Positions 11,601 to 21,822 of a stretch of 64,000 bases of DNA are shown here, one piece after another. A program made the position numbers and the translations under genes. The notes beneath the pieces are model-generated. The model saw only the letters and a program-made list of their open reading frames with translations, did not search any database and was not told the DNA's origin. The stretch spans positions 62,001 to 126,000 of the forward strand of contig CANXME010000035.1 in NCBI GenBank assembly GCA_948144175.1, written 5' to 3'. Position 1 is the first letter of the stretch; the number at the start of each line of letters is the position of its first letter. The stretch comes from Closterium sp. NIES-65. Its lineage: Eukaryota; Streptophyta; Zygnematophyceae; Desmidiales; Closteriaceae.

Positions 11601-14574
11601 GCGGCGACGGGGGGAGGGACGGAGTGCGGTAGGGGAAGAGGCGGTAGTAGGGGACCGACTCGTCAAAGGTGACGTCCTGGGAGGATAGAACACGGCGAGA
11701 GGTGGGGTGGTAGAACTGCCACCCAGGCGCGTCAGGGGGAAACCCAGGAAGACGCAAGGAGCAGCACGAGGGGACAGCTTGTGCGCAGACAAGTCGCGGA
11801 CAAACGCCCGAGATCCCCAGACCCGGAACGCCGACGCATCGCCAACCTTCCCCGTCCACAGCAAGGCTGGGGAGGTCTCCGGCCTGGAGACCCTGGGGTG
11901 TAGGTTGATCTGATGCGCCGCGTACCGAACCGCAAACGGCCACAGAAAATGGGGAGCAGCCGCATGCATCATAGACGTACGAGCGACGTCCATGACCATG
12001 CCAATGCGGCGCTCAGCAATCCCATTTTGCTGCGGGGAGTCCGGAAGCGTGAAGGTCTGACGGATTCCTCGTGCGTGACAGTAGGCTCGCAGAAGGCCAG
12101 AGGAGAACTCTCCGCCTCTGTCAGAGTGCAGACGCAGAACAGGAAAGTCCGAGCCAAAGCTCTGCCTGAGCTGGAGACGAGCTGCGCGGATCCAGTCGAT
12201 CAGCACCTCAGTGACATCACCCTTGCTGCGCAAGGGGAAGACTGCGGTGTAACGCGAGTAGTCGTCAACAACGAGCAGGAAGTAGCGCTCATGACCCTGT
12301 CCATGGACGCGGGCTGGGCCCTACACGTCCATGTGAAGCGTCTGCAACGGGGCCTCTGTCGGAGGAAACTGGGAGGAGTGAGGGGCAGCCCGCTGGCGCC
12401 CCTCGACACAGGGGACACAGGTAGGGCCAGGGCCCTGAGGAAGGGGAGGGAGGGAGCGAGGGAGACCAGAAACAAGAAGACGGGAGGCCAATGCCTCTGA
12501 GCCGAAGCAGAGAGGGGTGACCAAGGCGGTGGTGCCAGAGGAGAGTCTCGTGAGACAGGAGACGACACGAACAGGGGGCAGACTCAGGACCAGACCTGGA
12601 CGCTGCAGCAAACGCCTGACCCGACGCAGCGACCCTACCAGACTCAACACCTGGAGGAGAAGAAGTGGTCAGTGTGTACAGGCTCGACCCTGGCTGACGG
12701 GTAAACGTAGCCAGGTGTCGGCCTGTGCTGGCCTCTGTGCAGTGCGTCACCCGGTGACGCGCAGGAGTGAACTGGTGTACTAGGTCAGCACCACTCACCA
12801 GGTTCGTAGAGAACAAGGGGAGGTAGAGACCAGACAGGGTGCCAGAGGGAGCCGCCGCACACGGGAGGACTGTGGAGAAGTGAGTCAGGACAGGACCCCC
12901 AGAGGGGTCAGCGAGAGACACCGCAACCGGCCGACTAAGCGGCGTGAGTGTGGTGCGGTCTCGAAAGAAGGAGCGAGAAGCCCCAGAGTCAAGGGTGAAG
13001 GTGAGGGAGGCCGAAGCCGACGTAGTACCTGAGAGCGCAGACTCACCGGTACCTGAGGACGCAGACGCACTAGCACCTAGAGCAGCAGCGTTGCAAGCAC
13101 CTAGGGCAGCCGCCTCACCAGTACCTAGAGCAGCAGTCTCAATGCCCGGATCGGGCGGGAAACACTAGTAATAGCCACCCTCATCACTAATAGACACAGC
13201 ATACATGGCAGAAAGAATAGCATCAAAATCAAGATCATAGATGGCAACACCCGCCCTAGACAGCTCGCCCCAGCGAGGGATCTCTGTGGCCTCCGGGAAC
13301 TGGTGACGCCACGCGTCCATCAGGCGGCCAAAGCAGCGCTGGGTGGGGTGCGCACCCCCACACTGCTCACCCGCACGGTCGCCGGTGCGCAGGACGTAGG
13401 TGCACGGACCAAAACCCCCACCCCGCTGGCGTGTAGTGTACCACTCACGGAGCTGCTGAGGGGACAGGGTCTCACGACCGCGCTGCTGCTGTTGGCGCGG
13501 ACCACCACCGGAGCCACTCCTCTGCATAGATCCGCGACCAGCTCCACCGCCACCCCCGCCGCCTCCGCCACCTCCGCCGCCGCTGCTACTACCGCCGCCT
13601 CCGCCGCCTCCTCCACCGCCGCCACCTTCGCCACCTCCGCTCCCACCGCCACCGCCGCCGCCGCCTCCGCCTCCATTGCCGCCACCGACACCTCCACCCC
13701 CACCACCACTCCCACCGCCACTCCTACTCCCCCCGCCGCCTCCACCTCCACCTCCACCGCCCCCGCTCGCCCCTCCAGTGCCCCTGCCCCCCTTGCCCTT
13801 GCCAGAGCGACGTCTCCGGCTAGGGGCAGACGCCGCACCGACCGACTCAAGACCAAGGAGGTCGGCCGCAGCAGTAGAGGCAACAGAGGGCAGAAGGGGG
13901 GAGGGGGAACACCCCTCAAAGATGGGGGTGCGCGGGTCACCACGAGAGGCCCCTACAGCGACTATGCTCTTCTTGGCCGCTAGGAGGGACTTCTCGAGGA
14001 GGTCAACAGTGAGAGTGGTGGGACAGACTGAGAGGAAGTGGTCCCTGACTACGCGAAGGGAGTCAGGGAGGCGAGTGACTATGTAGTAGAGAGTGATGTA
14101 CATGGGGGGGGGGTTCTTGGCGCAGAAGTCAGCAGGAAGCGCAGCGCGGTAGCGAGTGTCACTAGTGCGGAGGTGCGTAATGAGGTCAGCGACTGTGGTT
14201 AAGGCAGCAAGGTCAGGGAAGAGGTACGGTAGCATGAGACGGCTCAGTGCAGCAGTGGCAGGGGAGGAGTAGCGCGCAACTACAGCGTCGTACAAGGTCT
14301 GAGCACTCTTGTACTGACTAAAGTGCGCGCGCTCGGAGGTAGGGAGGTGGCGACGCACAGCAAGACGTGCAGCAGCGTCGCGCGTGGCCCACTGGGAGCG
14401 AACGGTGGCGTCAGCATCAGCAGCAGGGGCAGGAGAGGCGCCTGAGGTGAGGTCAAAGAGAGAGAGACCGTCTGCCCTATCGCACTGTAAGAACAGCTGC
14501 AGGTCATCTACCCAGACGTCCAAGTCAATGGCTCGACCCTCAGCGTCAAAAGCGAGGACACTAGGGGTAGCCAT
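8617..14574 (-). pseudogene. E3 Gag-Pol polyprotein with stops and frameshifts
   Basis: Gag starts at ATG 14572-14574 (MATPSVLAFD), followed by a poly-Gly tract, LREWY and the CX13CX3HX4C knuckle. Stops lie at 13165, 12321 (Trp), 11086 (Trp), 10777 (Gln), 10252 and 10108 (Trp). Frameshifts lie near 12.5 kb and 11.75 kb. Integrase (12233 leftward) keeps LHSDRGGEF and QQNGIAERR. The RT-RNase H block (10047-8617) is open and keeps YVDD, GHADASW and FTKAL. RNase H carries VDNKAML. The intact 3' half shows the frame was functional until recently, but a full protein cannot be made. Confidence 0.93.
11160..11480 (-). repeat. E3 GAEPGG-coding minisatellite in integrase-RT linker
   Basis: A 15-bp unit (plus strand core CTCAGCACCCCCAGG) is repeated about 20 times. 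It encodes GGAEP-type pentapeptides. The same unit with different copy numbers occurs in E1, E6, E7 and E10, so this polyprotein linker is length-variable. Confidence 0.85.
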
Positions 14575-14639
14575 GACCACAGTAGACTAGCAGTGCAACA
14601 GTAGGGTGAGGGCAGTGTAGCAAAAAGGAGGCACTGTGC

Positions 14640-15440
14640 TCACCGAACAGGGCAGCTCGGGCGGCTCGGCAGTGTGGCGGCTCGAGAGATCGTCGGCTCG
14701 GCTACTGGGCGTCTCGGCGGCTGGGCGGCTCAGCTGCAGGGCGGCTCGGCTGCTGGGCGGCTCGGCTGCAGGGCGGCTCGGCTGCTCGGCTGTTGGGCGG
14801 CTCGGCGGCCGGTTGTCCGGCTGCTCGGTTGCCCGGGCGGCTTGACGGTGCTGCTGCAGGGCGGCGCGTCGGTCGGCTGCTCGGCTGGGTGGGACGGGTC
14901 GGGAAACCCGGGCGGTGGGCGGCGCTGCAGCAGGTAACGGGGCCGCAGGTGAGGGCGGCGGGGCCGCCAACGAGAGGGGCGGGGCCGAAGGTGAAAGCGG
15001 CGGGGCCGCAGGTGAGGGCGGCGGGGCCGCAGCAGAGGGCGGCGGGGACGCAGAGAAGGGCGGCGGGGCCGCAGTTGAGGGCGGCGGGGCCGCAGCAGCT
15101 GAGGGCGGTGGGGCCGCAGCAGTTTAGGGCGGCGGGGCCGCAGGTGAGGGCGGCGGGGCCGCAGTAGTTGAGGGCGGCGGGGCCGCAGTTGAGGGCGGCG
15201 GGGCCGCAGCAGTTGAGGGCGGCGGGGCCGCAGTAGTTGAGGGCGGCGGGGCCGCAGGTGAGAGCGGCGGGGCCGCAGCAGAGGGCGGCGGGGCCGCAGA
15301 GAAGGGCGGCGGGGCCGCAGTTGAGGGCGGCGGGGCCGCAGCAGTTGAGGGCGGCGGGGCCGCAGCAGTTGAGGGCGGCGGCATCGCAGATGAGGGCGGC
15401 GGGGCTGCAGTTGAGGGCGGCGGGCCGCAGGAGAAGGGTG
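14640..15440 (-). repeat. E3 leader minisatellites
   Basis: There are two adjacent arrays. One at about 14650-14900 has the core GGGCGGCTCGGC; one at about 14940-15440 has units of about 18-24 bp with core GAGGGCGGCGGGGCCGCAG. They lie between PBS and gag. A sense-strand frame (15493-14702) stays open across them as Gly/Pro/Ala/Cys repeats, which looks like a by-product of the repeats. Confidence 0.85.
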
Positions 15441-15688
15441 GCGACGGGCCGCTTGTGAAAGGGCGGCGCGACGCGGCCGTTAGGGCTGCGCAACGCGGCC
15501 GTAAGGGCGGCGCGACGGGCCGCTAAGGGCGACGCGACGGGCCGCTAAGGGCGACGTGACGGGTCGCCAAGAAGGGCGCGACCCTAGGCGCGCTTCGGGC
15601 AGGTGCAGGACGCGCCCCGGGCAGGAAAAAAAAGGGAGGATCGGTGGGCCCTAGGAACAGTTCCCACGAGGGAACATGCTCGATACCA

Positions 15689-15819
15689 TGAGAAAATGAG
15701 AACGAGAATGAATGAACTATGAATGAACTGAGTACAAGTACTAACCCTAATTGGGTTGTACCCCTTATGGGCTATCCCACTATAGCCTACACAATAAGCA
15801 CAAGCTATATGTTCTGACA
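15689..15819 (-). repeat. E3 5' LTR (131 bp)
   Basis: It is the partner of 8274-8404, followed by TSD GTTTT and preceded by the PBS at 15675-15688. Confidence 0.93.
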
Positions 15820-16293
15820 GTTTTTCCACTATGGAATCTACTAAACCGGAATCCATTATGGTAAGAAACGGGGTGTACCTTGTAGCGCATGCAGCCCAAG
15901 TGGGTGTTATTGATCACATGGTCCGCGCTAATTTTTCACCCTCCAATTTCACACCCTTGCGTAATCGTTCCTGGTTTACCCAAAACTAAAGGTTGTTTCG
16001 GACAGTTTCAAATTTAAGGAGGGTAATGTTCGAGAATATGCACACGAGTCAGCGGGAATTCACATAACATGGTCGCAGCGGAAGCTCCAGTAAATGTGTT
16101 GCGGTCATTGGGTGAGAGTTTCTAGTATACAATGCAATACCACAAATAGCCTCTAGTTTCTCGGTTTCTGACCCGTAAAGCCAAAAAACGTCAAGGGTGA
16201 TTTATGGAAAAAGAAAAAGAAAAAAAAAAAAACAATATGAAAGAGATGGGTAGTGAGGCGCATGCAATGCATGGCGAGGAGGCGTCGCTGGCA

Positions 16294-16478
16294 GGCGCGA
16301 GCTAGTCAGGTAGGCGGGTCGTAAGGAGGTGTAGGGTGAGATACATGGAGGGGGGGCGTGCTGAGCAAGGACGTCAGCAGTGCAAGCAGCGCCAAAGCTA
16401 GGGTCAAACGAAAGCAGGTGGGTAATGGGTTCAGTGATAGTGGAAAACTCAGGGAGACCAAGGAAGAGGAAAGCCATG
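16294..16478 (-). pseudogene. Gag-like fragment lodged in E4 RT
   Basis: In one minus-strand frame the stretch reads LPEFSTITEPITHLLSFDPS followed by a PPPCISPYTSL segment. This aligns by eye with the Gag core of the main family (FPTVADLITHLRTSDTRYRA and NPPPMYITLYY). It interrupts E4 RT, which seems to resume near 16143-16190 (LYGSETEKLEAI). It is a short captured piece of another element, with an A/T-rich tract at 16206-16232. Confidence 0.5.
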
Positions 16479-16479
16479 A

Positions 16480-16938
16480 CGAGTAACATGTGGATCCGAT
16501 TTCGAGCAAGATTTTGTGTAGATGATGCTGCCACAGCCTGGGTGCTTGTTTGATCCTGTAGAGTAAATTCTTGAGTTGGCAGACCCGTGGGTTCCCTTTG
16601 CCGTAAGTGTGTGGCTGTTCCACAAATATCACGGTGTCCACCAATGCATACGGAATTGCATTTATCACGTCGATTTGGCGGAGTGGCAGATGTATTGTTG
16701 CAGCGGTGGCGAGCAGAATGCGTACGGAGGTGGGTCGGCTCACAGGGGCAAACGTCTTATCGAAATCAATGCCATGGCGTTGATCGCAACCGCGCACGAC
16801 CCAACGCACCTTGGAGCGCTCAATGGTACCGCTCGCCAAAATTTTCACGCGGAACACCTGTTCGCTCAATTTCCAGAGAGGACGTACCTTTTCTTGATTG
16901 CTGCTCGGTCGACGGCACCCAAGTGTCGCGCGATTCAA
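16480..16938 (-). pseudogene. E4 reverse transcriptase fragment
   Basis: The minus frame contains VRWVVRGCDQRHGIDFDKTF, an APVSRPTSVRILLATAA-like segment, LPLRQIDVINAI in place of the usual QMDVKTAFL-type motif, and LLYRIKQAPRLWQHHL. This is the N-terminal half of a copia RT. The motif that should carry the first catalytic Asp is degraded around DVINAI, and the YVDD box is missing from this frame. It is a remnant, not a gene. Confidence 0.8.
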
Positions 16939-17537
16939 GTGCCCTTATCTATGCGGATTTTTCGGCTCGATGACACGCGAAGTGAAAGAGGCTGCGGTGT
17001 GAAGCCCCAGCAGCTGTAGCCCAAAGATTGTGGTGTTGTGGTGGTGTTCAGGAACATTTATTGCACATCGTTGTGATTGCTCTCTAGCTCAGGTGGGGCT
17101 GGTGTCATAGGATTCCTGCAATTGTCTCGCGAGGGTCTGGCGGCGATTCGTCGTCATCTTTATCATCGTCGTCATCGTTGCGGCGCGGGTCAATGTCATG
17201 GTATTCGGTGGATGTATCCTGATCAAGAATTGCCATGGCAGCTTTGTCCTTGGGGGTGGTATAGCTTGGTCCGTTGTTCACGTACACCAGATTCCGCTTG
17301 CTGATCTGCGCGTAATTGTGCGAGGGTGAACCTTTTGCAGAAGATCACATCGCGCACGTGTGTGATCTTGTTGCTCAGAAGGACGAGGATGATCCACGCC
17401 TTATATTCGTAGCTGATGCCGAGGTGAATCCCCTATCGCGCGCGGCATGTGAACTTCCCGACAGTTGAGGTAGGGGGGCTATACTGCACCACACACCCTC
17501 ATACGCGCAGAATATAGGTGTCGCCCTTCTTGCCCGT

Positions 17538-18221
17538 CTATTTCACGTGTGGTAACGATTTGCCAGTGATCGGCGTGGTAGAGAGCAGGTTGTGCAGGCG
17601 CACGGCGTGGTGCATCGCATACGGCCAGTAGGTGGCGGGGAGTTTTGACTGCTTCAGCAGCGCGCGCACTTTCGTCATGAGTGTGTGCTTCATTCGTTCT
17701 GCAACTCCTTGCCGCGGGTGCTCATAAGGGAGCGACATGTGGTAAAGGATTCTCTTCTGCCTGAGGTAATCCTGTAACTCCTTACTTTGAAATACCACCG
17801 CACCGTCCGTCTGCCAGATCTGTAGTTTCTTTCTTGACTGCCGTTGCGCGTGAGCGAGACAGGGGCGGAACTGAACGTTGGTGTTCCAGACGTAGCGGGT
17901 ACCTGCGTCCACGAAGGTGAGTATGTAGCCTTCGTCATTGAGCCCACAGTGGTTGATGACAAGGAAATCACTATACACCTTGTGCAGATTTGGGTAGCGA
18001 TTAGTGCCTGGGTACAGCAGGGGGAATGGCTGGTGAGTCAGCGCGGCTTCGGGGCAGAGGGTGTAGGTTTTTGGCTGCGAGGTGCCCCTTTTTTCGTTGC
18101 CGTTGGGGCTTAGGATTACGCTAGGCGCAAAAACCTCAGCCGTGATGCAATTGTTGAGCGTTTGGCGCGAGGGGTCACCAAGGCGCTGATGCCACAGGTC
18201 GTCTGGTGCGCGAAGTCCCAA
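17538..18221 (-). pseudogene. E4 pre-integrase and integrase core fragment
   Basis: The frame opens with LWHQRLGDPSRQTL (gag-pre-integrase zinc-binding type; the usual second His of GHP is Asp), then VYSDFLVINHCG, ILTFVDAGTRYVW, IWQTDGAVVFQSKELQDYL and HPRQGVAERMKHTL. These correspond to the D, D and E of a retroviral-type integrase, so the core order is kept. HPRQGVAERM replaces the normal PQQNGVAERK-type motif. It is about 227 codons with no start context, part of a dead element. Confidence 0.8.
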
Positions 18222-18233
18222 GGTGCGGAGATA

Positions 18234-19269
18234 TTAGGCGCGCGCCTCATCTGGGTCTTCTTTAGGTACGAGTGTAGGTTCCGCTGGTGCCTCTTCTTCC
18301 TCCGCTTCTTCGTTCGCCATCGTCAGCATTAGCGCGAGGAATTTTCTGTCGGGGATGACAGATAGTGGGATGTTGGTTCTATGGATTGTGCCTGGGACGA
18401 GCTCCGGCTCGCGCGGCTCGGGATCAGGGCGCGGGGTCGACGACTCGTTACCCCATTCGATTGTGTCCCATGGGTCGCGTGGTGGCGGAATATCCGCGAA
18501 GGGTGGCGGTGGTATGAATAGGCGCGGAGGACGACCAAGGGGAACAACAAACGATGGGGTTTCTTCCTCGGTTCCCCCCCTTTGTTCTTCTCGGCTGCGT
18601 GATATGCCCCAGCCTTCACCTGAGCCTCCCCATTTGCCCGTAGTGCTGCCCCTGTCAGAATAATATATAGTTTTATATATTGTTTTGTAACTGCCTGTAG
18701 TGTAGATTACTGTAGTTATACAATGTTCTGTTTTGGTGGTGCACCTTTCATTTTGCCTATATGTACTGCTCGCTCTATAGTGAAACCACTTCTTCTCTTC
18801 CGATTTCTCGACTCTCCTAAACTTACTCGAACTCAACCATGGCTCCTAAGCCTACCCATTGCTAGTATCTTGACAGCCCCATCCACCAGTGGCGGTGCCC
18901 CAGGTGCCTTCCATGTTACCCCAAGTTCCGCCACTGCTAGATCCCCATCCTTCCTTTCTCCCCCATTGTTGGAGGCACCTTCTCAGCGGACTTCCCCCCC
19001 AAGTGCTGCAGACGAAGGTACCGCGTGCTTCTAATATGCTTTTGTGGCAAAGTTCGCCAGTTTTGAGGCGCGCCAGCTCCTCCTATTCTTATACACTTAG
19101 CTTCTTTGGGAAGTGGCAGTGCGAAGAAACCTTGAGTCGCTCTGGGGGTAAAGCCAGAGAAATGTTTCTTTGGTGTAGGGGCGCTATTCTCCATTTGCGT
19201 CGTAGGATCCGCGTCTTCTTCCTCGCAAGATCCATTGGAGGTTTTCGTGAGCGAGCCCGGGGAGGTGTG
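18234..19269 (-). other. E4 interior of unclear coding content
   Basis: This lies between the integrase and protease fragments. A minus frame at 18234-18836 is rich in Glu, Pro and Arg and has no recognisable domain. A 35-bp sequence (GGAAGTGGCAGTGCGAAGAA core) at 19109-19143 recurs at 21781-21815 beside the E4 PBS, suggesting an internal rearrangement. Confidence 0.45.
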
Positions 19270-19399
19270 TGACAAAATTAGAAGAAAGAAAGAGGGTTGA
19301 ACTAGCAAGAATGAGGATACAAATAGCAAACCCTAGAAGGGTTGTACTCGCTATAGAGCACCCCACTACAGGCTAGAACAATAAGATAATATTCTGACA
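19270..19399 (-). repeat. E5 3' LTR (130 bp)
   Basis: TGACAAAATTAGAAG...TTCTGACA, identical by eye to 20717-20846. Confidence 0.93.
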
Positions 19400-20084
19400 C
19401 ACCCCCATAGCCAAAGTGGGGTGTAATCAGCAGAGCAGGCAAAGCAAAAACAAGCTCAGGGTGGATCACAATGTCACCACACATTCTGAGCACAAGTTTA
19501 AGAAGCAATAGTTTAGAGTTCATAATTATGAGCAAAGCTAGCAGTGGTCACAACGGGCAAGTGAGGAGGAGGAGGGAGAGTGAGAGGAGAGGAGATAGAA
19601 GGCGGCGGCTGAAGCTGCAGACACACGGGCAACAGGAGTGGCGAGCACAGTGGCTACCGGGACAGCGCCCCGGACTACGGGAGTAACAGGCCCCGCGGCT
19701 CAAATAGCGGCAGACGGGCAACGGACCCACAGGCGACCGGCTCAGCGACAAGCTCACTGGGCTACCGGGACAGCGCCCCGGACTACAGGTGCTGCGGACG
19801 ACAAACTGGCAACCTCCGCTCAACCTCCCGCACACAGTCCCACCCCCCTCATACACACCCACTGCTACACCGCTAGCTCCACTCCCACGCACCCCCCCTT
19901 AAACCCTAAACCCAGTCTCCCACACAACCACCCCCCTCAGCGACAGCTGCAGCAGTGGGAGACGAAGGAGGAGGAGGAGAAAGGGAGGAAGGCACACCGG
20001 CCACCCCCATACCCGCCACCCCACAGCTCGCGCGGCCCCCGAAGGAGCCGCGACGGGCGACGGGAATTGGGGGAAGGGGAGAAA

Positions 20085-20105
20085 GGGGGGGGGGGGGGGG
20101 GGGGG
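20085..20105. repeat. Poly-G run (21 G)
   Basis: A homopolymer tract inside E5, within the leader side. Length may be uncertain in the assembly. Confidence 0.8.
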
Positions 20106-20119
20106 CCCACCACGGACCT

Positions 20120-20500
20120 GAGGGGAGGGCGGGGCCGCGACAAGGGGCGGGGCCGCGACGAGCGGGGCGGGGCCGCGACGGTCGGGGCAGGACCGCGACG
20201 TAGGGCGGGGCCGCGACAGGTCGGGGCCGCGAAGGTAGGGCGGGGCCGCGTAGGGTCCGTGGCGGGGCCGCGACGGTCGGGGCGGGGCCGCGACGCAGGG
20301 GCGGGGCCGCGACGGTCGGGGCCGCGACGCAGGGCGGGGCCGCGACGAGGGCGGGGCCGCGACGGTCGGGGCCGCGACAGGTCGGGGCCGCGACTCAGGG
20401 CGGGGCCGCGACGTAGGGCGGGGCCGCGTTGGTCGGGGCGGGACCGCGACGTAGGGGCGGGGCCGCAACGTAGGGCGGGGCCGCGACAGCGGGGTAGAAG
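20120..20500 (-). repeat. E5 GC-rich leader array
   Basis: Repeats of about 15-20 bp with the core GGGCGGGGCCGCGACG, some with GTAGG or GTCGG spacers. This is the E5 version of the leader minisatellite. Confidence 0.85.
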
Positions 20501-20506
20501 CCCGCC

Positions 20507-20645
20507 GCGCGCCTCGGGGCGCACAGCGGGCAAAGAACCGCCGCGCGCCTCGGGGCGCACGGCGGGCAGAAAACCGCCGCGCGCCTCGGGGCGCACGGCG
20601 GGCAGAAAACCGCCGCGCGCCTCGGGGCGCACGGCGGGAGGAAAA
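20507..20645 (-). repeat. E5 36-bp tandem array, about 4 copies
   Basis: The unit contains CGCCGCGCGCCTCGGGGCGC followed by ACGGCGGGCAGAAAAC. It is nearly perfect over four copies and lies between the PBS side and the shorter-period array. GC dyads within each unit could fold as hairpins. Confidence 0.85.
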
Positions 20646-20716
20646 AGTAGCAGCGGAAGCGAGGTGGTAACCCACCCACAGGATCGATCCAAGGGGATCG
20701 ACCTGCTCTGATAGCA

Positions 20717-20846
20717 TGACAAAATTAGAAGAAAGAAAGAGGGTTGAACTAGCAAGAATGAGGATACAAATAGCAAACCCTAGAAGGGTTGTACTCGCTA
20801 TAGAGCACCCCACTACAGGCTAGAACAATAAGATAATATTCTGACA
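20717..20846 (-). repeat. E5 5' LTR (130 bp)
   Basis: It is the partner of 19270-19399, followed by TSD GTGTG. Confidence 0.93.
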
Positions 20847-21737
20847 GTGTGCGCCTGGCGTGCTGGTGCGCATGGCGCACTCAAGTTCTACCATTGACAT
20901 GCCTTTGTGAGGCGGCGCGTATCGCTCAGCTTCGGATATCGCGGCAAGTCCTCTTTCAGCGATGTTAGCAGTGGTTGAGGAGGTAGGAGTGTGGCAATCC
21001 CTACAGATTTTGTCGGTATCGAGATCGTGCAGTGCTGTCTCGCGCGCATGCTGATGATGCGGCACCCAGGGTCTCCTGTCTGGGTGCTTCCACTCGGTTT
21101 GCTGGATGTAGTCAAAGCAAAGCGGAACGAGGTCGATTAACTCGTCCGTATCGCCACTCCAGTCGAGGATGTTTAAGTCAAGGACATACATGCCATTTTC
21201 TGCGCATGCGCGTCCAAGGTATTTGCCCGGCTTGTCGGGCGACGCGAAGTGAAGGAGAATGTCGCGTGATTCTGGGTCGGTGCGGAGCTCCACGTCGCAA
21301 TCCGTCAACTGCAACGCCGAGAGCATATTAAAGCGCAGATTTTGCACAATAAGTGCGTCATTCAGCGTGATATGTGTGTTGCTATCGCACGCTTTTAGGA
21401 CCATGATTCCCTGTGCGCTTGCGCACGGCCTTTCGTTGTTTGCCACAGTGATATAAGTGATCGCGGGGGTGGCGACGGCGTTCGAAAGGAAGCGCCTCGA
21501 GCCCACCAGCTGCTGCCCACAAAAGCTGTCGAGATACCAGGTGTTGTGCTGTTGATCGTCGTCGCGCGCAAGAACCGCAAGTCGCTGCGTGACGACATGC
21601 GGGGTATCGTACTCCGGAAAGCGTTTGCGCACAATCCAGTTGATGGGCGTCGGCCTGGGGTCATACATGTGCGGAGGGCTTTCAAGCAGCGAGACTGGTA
21701 AATTCCAATCTTGGCCATCATCATCGTCTCTTGACAA
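20847..21737 (-). pseudogene. E4 protease-region fragment
   Basis: The minus frame contains NTWYLDSFCGQQLVGSRRFL, which corresponds to the copia retropepsin start (normally WxLDSGAS). The active-site triad reads DSF instead of DSG. NLRFNMLSALQLTDCDVELR follows, as is typical upstream of pre-integrase. About 290 codons remain open, but the substitution and the E5 insertion indicate loss of function. Confidence 0.7.
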
Positions 21738-21822
21738 GCGAGCGTGTGCTGGAAGCCACCATTAGTTCGCAAGAACTTTCGGAAGTGGCAGTGCGAAGAA
21801 ACCCTGAGTCGCTCTCATACCA

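Larger units (their letters stand above)
8274..15819 (-). mobile_element. E3: full-length Ty1/copia element (7546 bp), decayed
   Basis: LTRs of 131 bp at 8274-8404 and 15689-15819 differ at about 4 positions. TSD GTTTT lies at 8269-8273 and 15820-15824. The PBS (sense TGGTATCGAGCATG) abuts the right LTR and the polypurine hairpin abuts the left one. Order along the minus strand is leader array, gag, protease, integrase, linker, RT and RNase H, which is the copia order. LTR divergence plus multiple stops make it older than E6, E7 and E10. Confidence 0.95.
19270..20846 (-). mobile_element. E5: short non-autonomous LTR element (1577 bp)
   Basis: Identical 130-bp LTRs (19270-19399 and 20717-20846) and TSD GTGTG (19265-19269, 20847-20851) mark a recent insertion into E4. 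The PBS at 20701-20716 (sense TGCTATCAGAGCAGGT) abuts the right LTR. The hairpin PPT and the shared 3' block (19451-19496) abut the left LTR. Nothing in the interior resembles gag or pol; it is mostly GC-rich arrays. It belongs to the same LTR family as E8. Confidence 0.93.
15820..21822 (-). mobile_element. E4: old divergent copia element, interrupted by E5
   Basis: Minus-strand remnants occur in copia order: a PBS-like TGGTATGAGAGC at 21811-21822, protease (20847-21737), integrase (17538-18221) and RT (about 16480-16938). Proteins are clearly unlike those of E1/E3/E6/E7/E10 and closer to conventional copia (KTFAPVSRPTSVRILLATAA). No LTR pair was recognised. E5 splits it at 19270-20846. E3 and E2 probably interrupt its 3' end, since the flank beyond E3 ends in a PPT-like stretch. 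Confidence 0.75.

Noticed and set aside
14940..15440. Possible CRISPR-like array from regular short repeats
   Set aside because: Repeats have no unique spacers of constant length, lie inside an LTR element leader, and the sequence is nuclear and eukaryotic.
15584..15856. A 90-codon minus-strand frame
   Set aside because: It spans the E3 5' LTR and flanking E4 sequence; it is a chance join with no homology.
16576..17019. Plus-strand frame opposite the E4 RT
   Set aside because: It is the antisense of a recognisable RT remnant and has no domain of its own.
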